64,000 nucleotides of DNA from Bdellovibrionales bacterium Ga0074139 (lineage in GTDB: Bacteria > Bdellovibrionota > Bdellovibrionia > Bdellovibrionales > Bdellovibrionaceae), in the NCBI GenBank assembly GCA_001464795.1, contig LNEB01000014.1, positions 248,001 to 312,000 of the forward strand, given 5' to 3'. Shown one piece after another: positions 59,797 to 64,000 of this stretch. Each line of letters starts with the position of its first letter. Position 1 is the stretch's first letter. Under the pieces are notes generated by a model. The model did no database searches, was not told where the DNA came from, and saw only the letters and a list, made by a program, of their open reading frames with translations. A program made the position numbers and the translations under genes.

Positions 59797-60180
59797 CTAT
59801 CTATTCATTTTCCTGATGAAATGTTGGGCTTCATCTTTCACAGTTCCATCTTTTGGCGTTTGTTTTCTGTCCAAAGTAAATTTCACATCTTTAATGGCCA
59901 GCTGAGGGTAGGCCTTCTGTACTGCTTGCAAAATATTTTGTTTTAAAAATTGCATTTGCTGCATCACTGTCGAGTGAGGAACCCAAATTAACAAAGTGTT
60001 CCACTGCCAACCCACTGGTTCAGTGTTTTTAGCCAAAGTGGGGCCCACGATTTCTTCCCACCGGGACCACATTTTCCAACGGATAAATTGCTCGGAGAGT
60101 GGGTTTTTACCGCTTTCAAACAGGCCCTGCAGAAGCTCCGTTCCTGATTTGAATTTAGTGTTGTAATCTTCGTCCCGCAT
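59797..60180 (-). CDS. DUF721 (DciA-like) family protein
   Basis: 127 residues. Central segment VRWEEIVGPTLAKNTEPVGWQWNTLLIWVPHSTVMQQMQFLKQNILQAVQKAYPQLAIKDVKF (here in the order WEEIVGP, LLIWVPHS, MQQMQFLK) fits the DUF721/DciA domain, related to the replicative-helicase operator DciA. A helicase loader role is possible but shown only in other groups. It is convergent with the hydrolase with 2 bases between, and divergent from trmFO. Confidence 0.75.
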   Translation of the reverse strand: MRDEDYNTKFKSGTELLQGLFESGKNPLSEQFIRWKMWSRWEEIVGPTLAKNTEPVGWQWNTLLIWVPHSTVMQQMQFLKQNILQAVQKAYPQLAIKDVKFTLDRKQTPKDGTVKDEAQHFIRKMNR

Positions 60181-60245
60181 AGAATTTCAGAACCTCGCAG
60201 CTTTCATGAATTTTTTCCACTACAATACCAGTTTTGCAGAAGTTT

Positions 60246-60280
60246 GACACGTCGTCACGAATAGCGTACCTGTCACATCA
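60246..60280. repeat. 35-bp dispersed intergenic repeat, copy 2
   Basis: Same element as 38331-38365 (31 of 35 matches), here ending exactly at the trmFO ATG. TTGACA (60244-60249) inside it is an attractive -35 but no -10 stands at the right distance. It lies in the intergenic space between DUF721 and trmFO. Confidence 0.8.
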
Positions 60281-61575
60281 TGATTTGTGTGGTGGGAGCC
60301 GGTTTGGCCGGTAGTGAATGTGCGTGGCAGCTCGCTCAAATGGGCTTTGAAGTCGAATTGATCGAAATGCGTCCCATTGAAAATACGCCTGCTCATAAAA
60401 CCGAGAAATTTGCAGAACTTGTGTGCTCCAATTCTTTTGGCAGCATGTCAGTCACCAGCGCCACAGCCCAACTCAAATGGGAAGCCGAAAAACTAGGCTC
60501 ATTGATTTTACAAAGTGCTAAAAAAGCTTACGTTCCCGCAGGCCAAGCTTTGGGTGTGGACAGGGAACAGTTCTCGGAGTTTGTGACAAAAGCCATTCAT
60601 GAACATCCGCGAATTAAAATATCAAAACGTGCCGTCAACAGTCTTGATGAATTACCAAGACCTTGTGTGATTGCAACAGGTCCTCTGACATCCCCTGGAT
60701 TATCAGAATCTATGCAGGCTCACTTTGGTGGAGATTTTCTTTATTTCTTTGATGCCATTGCACCCATTATTGATACGGATTCCATCAATATGGATATCGC
60801 CTGGAAAGCCGATCGCTATGACAAAGGCACACCCGATTACATCAACTGCCCTTTAGAAAAAAATCATTACAACCAATTGATCGAAGAAATCACTAAGGCT
60901 CGAAAAATTGAGCCCAAGCATTTTGAAATCACTCCTTTTTTTGAAGGCTGCATGCCCATCGAAGTGATGGTCGAGAGGGGTTTTCAAACCTTGAGATTTG
61001 GCCCCATGAAGCCTGTGGGTTTAACAAATCCGCGCACAGGCCGGTATCCTTTTGCAGCCGTTCAACTTCGCCAAGATAATAAAGAAGGCACGGCCTACAA
61101 TATGGTGGGTTTTCAAACCCGAATGGCCTACGGCGAACAAGAGCGAATTTTTCGAATGATCCCCGGCCTTGAAAATGCTGAATTTTTAAAACTAGGCAGC
61201 ATGCACAGAAATTTATTTATTAATACTCCACTTTTATTAAACAGAAATTTATCTTCTAAAAAAGATCCAGGTCTTTTCTTCGCAGGTCAAATCACAGGTG
61301 TTGAAGGTTATTTTGAATCCACCTGCATAGGACTTTTAGTCGCCCATTTCGTAAAGCAACAAATCCGCGGCGAAGTTCATTCAGAACCTCCCAGGCAGAC
61401 AGCTTTGGGATCTTTATTAGAATCCATCACTGATGAAACCAGGGCGGCTCACTTTCAGCCCACCAATATCAACTTTTCTTTGTTTCCCCATATGGAAATC
61501 ATCAATAAAGACAAAGCCCAGCGAAAGCAAAACCAGGTGGATTTGGCGCAAAAATCCTTTAGTAGCTGGATGTAG
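60280..61575 (+). CDS. trmFO: tRNA uracil-5-methyltransferase TrmFO (folate/FAD type)
   Basis: 431 residues. N-terminal FAD-binding GAGLAGSECAWQLAQMG and the typical IEMRPIENTPAHKTEKFAELVCSNSFGS and GVEGYFESTCIGLLVAH segments identify TrmFO. It methylates U54 in the T-loop of tRNA with methylene-tetrahydrofolate. It starts right after the second repeat copy, so its leader must be very short. Confidence 0.95.
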   Translation: MICVVGAGLAGSECAWQLAQMGFEVELIEMRPIENTPAHKTEKFAELVCSNSFGSMSVTSATAQLKWEAEKLGSLILQSAKKAYVPAGQALGVDREQFSEFVTKAIHEHPRIKISKRAVNSLDELPRPCVIATGPLTSPGLSESMQAHFGGDFLYFFDAIAPIIDTDSINMDIAWKADRYDKGTPDYINCPLEKNHYNQLIEEITKARKIEPKHFEITPFFEGCMPIEVMVERGFQTLRFGPMKPVGLTNPRTGRYPFAAVQLRQDNKEGTAYNMVGFQTRMAYGEQERIFRMIPGLENAEFLKLGSMHRNLFINTPLLLNRNLSSKKDPGLFFAGQITGVEGYFESTCIGLLVAHFVKQQIRGEVHSEPPRQTALGSLLESITDETRAAHFQPTNINFSLFPHMEIINKDKAQRKQNQVDLAQKSFSSWM

Positions 61576-61710
61576 ACAATATTTTGCTTAATAAACAAGC
61601 AAATTAATATGAGTCATTGCATTTCCTCAGACCTCACCACACAATTTTCTAAATAATTTATTCTTCGAAAAAGATTTTGAAGAAAAATAAAAACCAAAAC
61701 AGGGAGAGTT

Positions 61711-62190
61711 ATGAAATTGTTAAGAGCGCTTTTCGTAGTATGTGCACTAGTGGCCGTCAATCAAGCCCATGCACAAGGTAAAAAGAAACCATTGATCGAT
61801 TCAGCATCAGGTCAAGGATACGGTATGGCTGGTTGCGGTCTCGGTTCAGTTGTTTTCGGACAAAAAGGTGGATTCATCCAAATTTTTGCAGGAACTACGA
61901 ACGGTCTTTCTGGAAACCAAACTTTTGGTATTTCTTCAGGAACATTGAATTGTGGTGAGTCTGGTAAAATGGCTCAAACTGAGCAGTTTATTCAACTTAA
62001 CCAAGTTGCAATCGAAAACGATATGGCTCGTGGTCAAGGTGAAACAGTACAAGCTTTGTCACAAATCTTAGACTGCCAAAATAACAATTTTGCGCAAACT
62101 ATGAAGTCCAATTACAAAAATGCTTTCCCCCAAGGAAATGCATCTGCAAAACAAATCGAAGCTGTTGCCTACAAATCTTGCCAAATTTAA
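61711..62190 (+). CDS. DUF3015 family exported protein, copy 1
   Basis: 159 residues. Signal peptide (to about residue 22). The mature protein has the DUF3015 pattern: GYGMAGCGLGSVVFGQKGG, then SGNQTFGISSGTLNCGESGK and four or five cysteines. Function is unknown and the family is frequent in Bdellovibrionota and deltaproteobacteria. It has GGGAGAG as a ribosome site and the second copy follows 17 bases on. Confidence 0.85.
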   Translation: MKLLRALFVVCALVAVNQAHAQGKKKPLIDSASGQGYGMAGCGLGSVVFGQKGGFIQIFAGTTNGLSGNQTFGISSGTLNCGESGKMAQTEQFIQLNQVAIENDMARGQGETVQALSQILDCQNNNFAQTMKSNYKNAFPQGNASAKQIEAVAYKSCQI

Positions 62191-62207
62191 TTATTTAAAC
62201 GGAGTAA

Positions 62208-62645
62208 ATGAAAATGAAATTAACTATTATTGCACTATTGACTGTATTTTCTAATTTAGTTTTTGCTAAGCCTTACGGTGATGCAGGTTGTGGTCTTGGA
62301 AATCAAATCTTTGGAAAAGATGAAAACCAAGTTCTAGCAGCGACTACAAATGGTTCATCTTACACACAGCTTTTCGGAATTTTATCTGGAACATCTGGTT
62401 GCGTTGATGACGGAGCGATGGCTCAAAACAAGCAAGTTCCTGCATTTATCGAAGTGAATAAAGTGGCTTTGGCAACAGATTCTGCTCGTGGTGAAGGCGA
62501 AACATTGGCTGGTTTAGCTCAATTAATGGGCTGCTCTATGAACCAATTCGCACCTGCTATGAAAAAGAATTATAATAAGATTTTCGTTCAAACTGAAATG
62601 AACCCTGCTTCTATCGAAGCTGGCGCTCGTTCTGTTTGTTTGTAA
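62208..62645 (+). CDS. DUF3015 family exported protein, copy 2
   Basis: 145 residues, with signal peptide (MKMKLTIIALLTVFSNLVFA) and the same core as copy 1 (GDAGCGLGNQIFGKDENQ, TQLFGILSGTSGC, ARGEGETLAGLAQLMGC). The two are roughly half identical, so the duplication is not recent. A strong terminator follows. Confidence 0.86.
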   Translation: MKMKLTIIALLTVFSNLVFAKPYGDAGCGLGNQIFGKDENQVLAATTNGSSYTQLFGILSGTSGCVDDGAMAQNKQVPAFIEVNKVALATDSARGEGETLAGLAQLMGCSMNQFAPAMKKNYNKIFVQTEMNPASIEAGARSVCL

Positions 62646-62675
62646 TTTTGTAAGTTAAAAATATCAAATTTTATG

Positions 62676-62709
62676 AAGACACTGCAGTGCAACTGTAGTG
62701 TCTTTTTTT
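62676..62709 (+). terminator. Intrinsic terminator of the DUF3015 pair
   Basis: AAGACACTGCAG (62676-62687) and CTGTAGTGTCTT (62693-62704) pair over 12 bp with one G-U pair, TGCAA loop, then TTTTT. Confidence 0.9.
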
Positions 62710-62734
62710 ATTTTTGCGATTAGAAGTAAGTCCC

Positions 62735-64000
62735 ATGCGGTATCTATTCATTTTATTCTTTTTTTTAAACTTTTCTTCCTTTGTTTTGGCCGAGGCTACC
62801 AAGCCTGATCTGGTACAAGCTCTACAAATGGCCAAACAAAAAAAATTAAGTGGCCAACGTCAATGGCAAAAGCTTCTCCACTTTGAACCTCAATTACTGG
62901 GACTTAAAACCTACTCACAAATTGATTCTCAACGATTTTTTTTATCTCCCAACGGATCCACAGATTTAGACGCGGAACTAGAAGCCAACATAAAAGCGAT
63001 GTGGCAAGCTCCCGACAGTCCAGAAGAACTAATCCCGCAGTGCAATTACCCAGCTCGTTACCAGTTTATTAAAAAGCACTTAGCTCCTGAAATTTCTTCG
63101 TTTCCCGACCGAAAATGTCCTCGTTTTGAAAAGTACAAAAACGCGCTTCAGGGTGATTCTGTCTCTCTTGTGTTCTCGAGTTTTTATTTAAATAATCCCT
63201 CATCGGCCTTTGGCCACACTTTAATTCGCATCAATAAAGCTCCCTCAGCTGATGGAAAAAGATACGAGCTACTTGATTATGGATTGAATTATGCAGCTGA
63301 GGCTGACACTGGAAATGCTTTGTTTTACGCACTCAAGGGCTTGTTTGGGTTTTTTCCTGGAAAATTCACCAGTGTCCCCTATTACTACAAAGTCCGAGAG
63401 TACAGCCACGCAGAAGCCCGAGATCTTTGGGAGTATGAACTCAATGTCAATTCTGAAGCTGTCGCCATGATGATTGCCCATGTATGGGAATTGGGACCTG
63501 CCTATATTGATTATTGGTATCTCACTGAAAATTGTTCCTATCATATGTTTTCATTACTCGAGGCCGCCGATCCCAATATTGATATTATCTCTCGAGTTAA
63601 AAAATGGGTGATTCCATCTGACACAGTCAAAGATGCCTGGAATACTGATGGTCTTGTTAAAAATTTTCATTACCGCCCCTCAATCAGGACTGAATTTTTT
63701 CACAGGCTTAAGGCACTGGCAGATGAGGATCAAAAGGAATTAAAGAAATTAATTGAAGATAAAAAAATTCCAGCCAGCTTCACACAAAAAAGTGAACTTC
63801 AACAGCGAGACATCCTAGATGCCAGTATTGATTTCATGGATTTCAAATATGCCAAAGAAGTTCAAATGGAAGGTTGGCAAAAAGATTTCAAAACAAGTTT
63901 GTTAGTTTCAAGAAGTCAGATTTCGTTGCCAACTGCACCTTTGAAGATTTCACCTGAACAAAAAGACATGCCTCACTTAGGTCATGGCTCTAGAAGGCTG
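62735..64000 (+). CDS. DUF4105 (Lnb-like periplasmic domain) protein, partial
   Basis: 422 codons are in the window and the frame runs off its end. Signal peptide MRYLFILFFFLNFSSFVLA. The DUF4105 core includes SSFYLNNPSSAFGHTLIRINK, YELLDYGLNYAAEADTGNALFYALKGLFGFFPGKFTSVPYYYKVREYS and YWYLTENCSYHMFSLLEAA, with the Cys/His pair of this papain-like fold (NCSYHMF, FGHT). The family occurs in outer-membrane or periplasmic proteins of Gram-negatives, with no settled function. It is 30 bases after a strong terminator, so it has its own promoter. Confidence 0.88.
   Translation, partial: MRYLFILFFFLNFSSFVLAEATKPDLVQALQMAKQKKLSGQRQWQKLLHFEPQLLGLKTYSQIDSQRFFLSPNGSTDLDAELEANIKAMWQAPDSPEELIPQCNYPARYQFIKKHLAPEISSFPDRKCPRFEKYKNALQGDSVSLVFSSFYLNNPSSAFGHTLIRINKAPSADGKRYELLDYGLNYAAEADTGNALFYALKGLFGFFPGKFTSVPYYYKVREYSHAEARDLWEYELNVNSEAVAMMIAHVWELGPAYIDYWYLTENCSYHMFSLLEAADPNIDIISRVKKWVIPSDTVKDAWNTDGLVKNFHYRPSIRTEFFHRLKALADEDQKELKKLIEDKKIPASFTQKSELQQRDILDASIDFMDFKYAKEVQMEGWQKDFKTSLLVSRSQISLPTAPLKISPEQKDMPHLGHGSRRL

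Noticed and set aside
60244-60272. TTGACA as the -35 box of trmFO
   Set aside because: The base run 17 positions on is TACCTG, too poor for a -10, and it would start transcription one base from the ATG. The bases belong to the 35-bp repeat.
61576-61710. Terminator of trmFO and promoter of DUF3015
   Set aside because: A TTTGCTT/AAGCAAA stem exists near 61590 but has no T-run, and TTGCAT-17-CACAAT near 61616 is only a weak promoter match.
1-64000. tRNA, rRNA, CRISPR array, insertion sequence or prophage
   Set aside because: No cloverleaf with TTCRANYC and CCA context, no regularly spaced repeats and no transposase or integrase frame was seen. Small RNAs cannot be excluded by eye.

Overview
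The window reads as ordinary chromosome of an AT-rich, motile, diderm bacterium, most likely a member of the Bdellovibrionota (Bdellovibrio-like predators and relatives). Reasons: two flagellar loci driven by sigma-54-type promoters, tandem DUF507 genes, tandem DUF3015 genes, many small secreted beta-barrel proteins and lipoproteins, several secreted hydrolases, and frequent TTG/GTG starts. This placement is inference from gene content. I see no transposase, integrase, phage gene, rRNA, tRNA or CRISPR array.

Layout. 1-2095 (minus): flagellar fliL-fliM-fliN and the start of a secreted or membrane gene in the fliO position, behind a very good sigma-54 promoter. 2272-9623: an inositol-monophosphatase-family enzyme, a SPOR protein, an HExxH lipoprotein with an overlapping beta-barrel gene, a UvrD/PcrA helicase, a small outer-membrane protein and a lysine 2,3-aminomutase-family enzyme. 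9854-17357: a secreted protein of unknown function; a minus-strand operon of two DUF507 proteins, a GroES with a long lysine-rich tail and a porin-like protein; a class A penicillin-binding protein; and a metallo-beta-lactamase-fold hydrolase.

17440-22292 is the most unusual part: a sigma-54-like promoter, a radical SAM/SPASM peptide-maturase-like enzyme, a previously easy-to-miss 35-residue peptide gene starting 3 bases after it, a CHASE2 membrane histidine kinase starting 4 bases after the peptide, and an NtrC-family sigma-54 response regulator. It looks like a self-contained modified-peptide plus two-component signalling operon that could control its own promoter.

22363-35328: housekeeping (ileS-lspA, lgt, yacG, HU, pfkA), an ATPase-fold regulator, and a complete branched-chain amino-acid-type ABC importer (liv genes). 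35325-38291: a propeller lipoprotein, a beta-barrel protein and a secreted phospholipase-D-like enzyme. 38369-53804 (minus): one long flagellar operon (AMIN/TPR protein, degenerate NtrC-type regulator, flgB, flgC, fliE, fliF, fliG, fliH, fliI, fliJ, motE-like, fliK, flgD, flg_new family, flgE) headed by a second sigma-54-type promoter. Together with the first locus it supplies the basal body, export ATPase, switch and hook.

54000-64000: an Mla-type lipid transport operon, a trypsin-like secreted protease, a HigB/HigA-type toxin-antitoxin pair, a TetR regulator with a divergent alpha/beta hydrolase and two matching operator-like palindromes, a DUF721 gene, trmFO, two DUF3015 genes and a truncated DUF4105 gene. 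A 35-bp intergenic repeat occurs twice (38331 and 60246).
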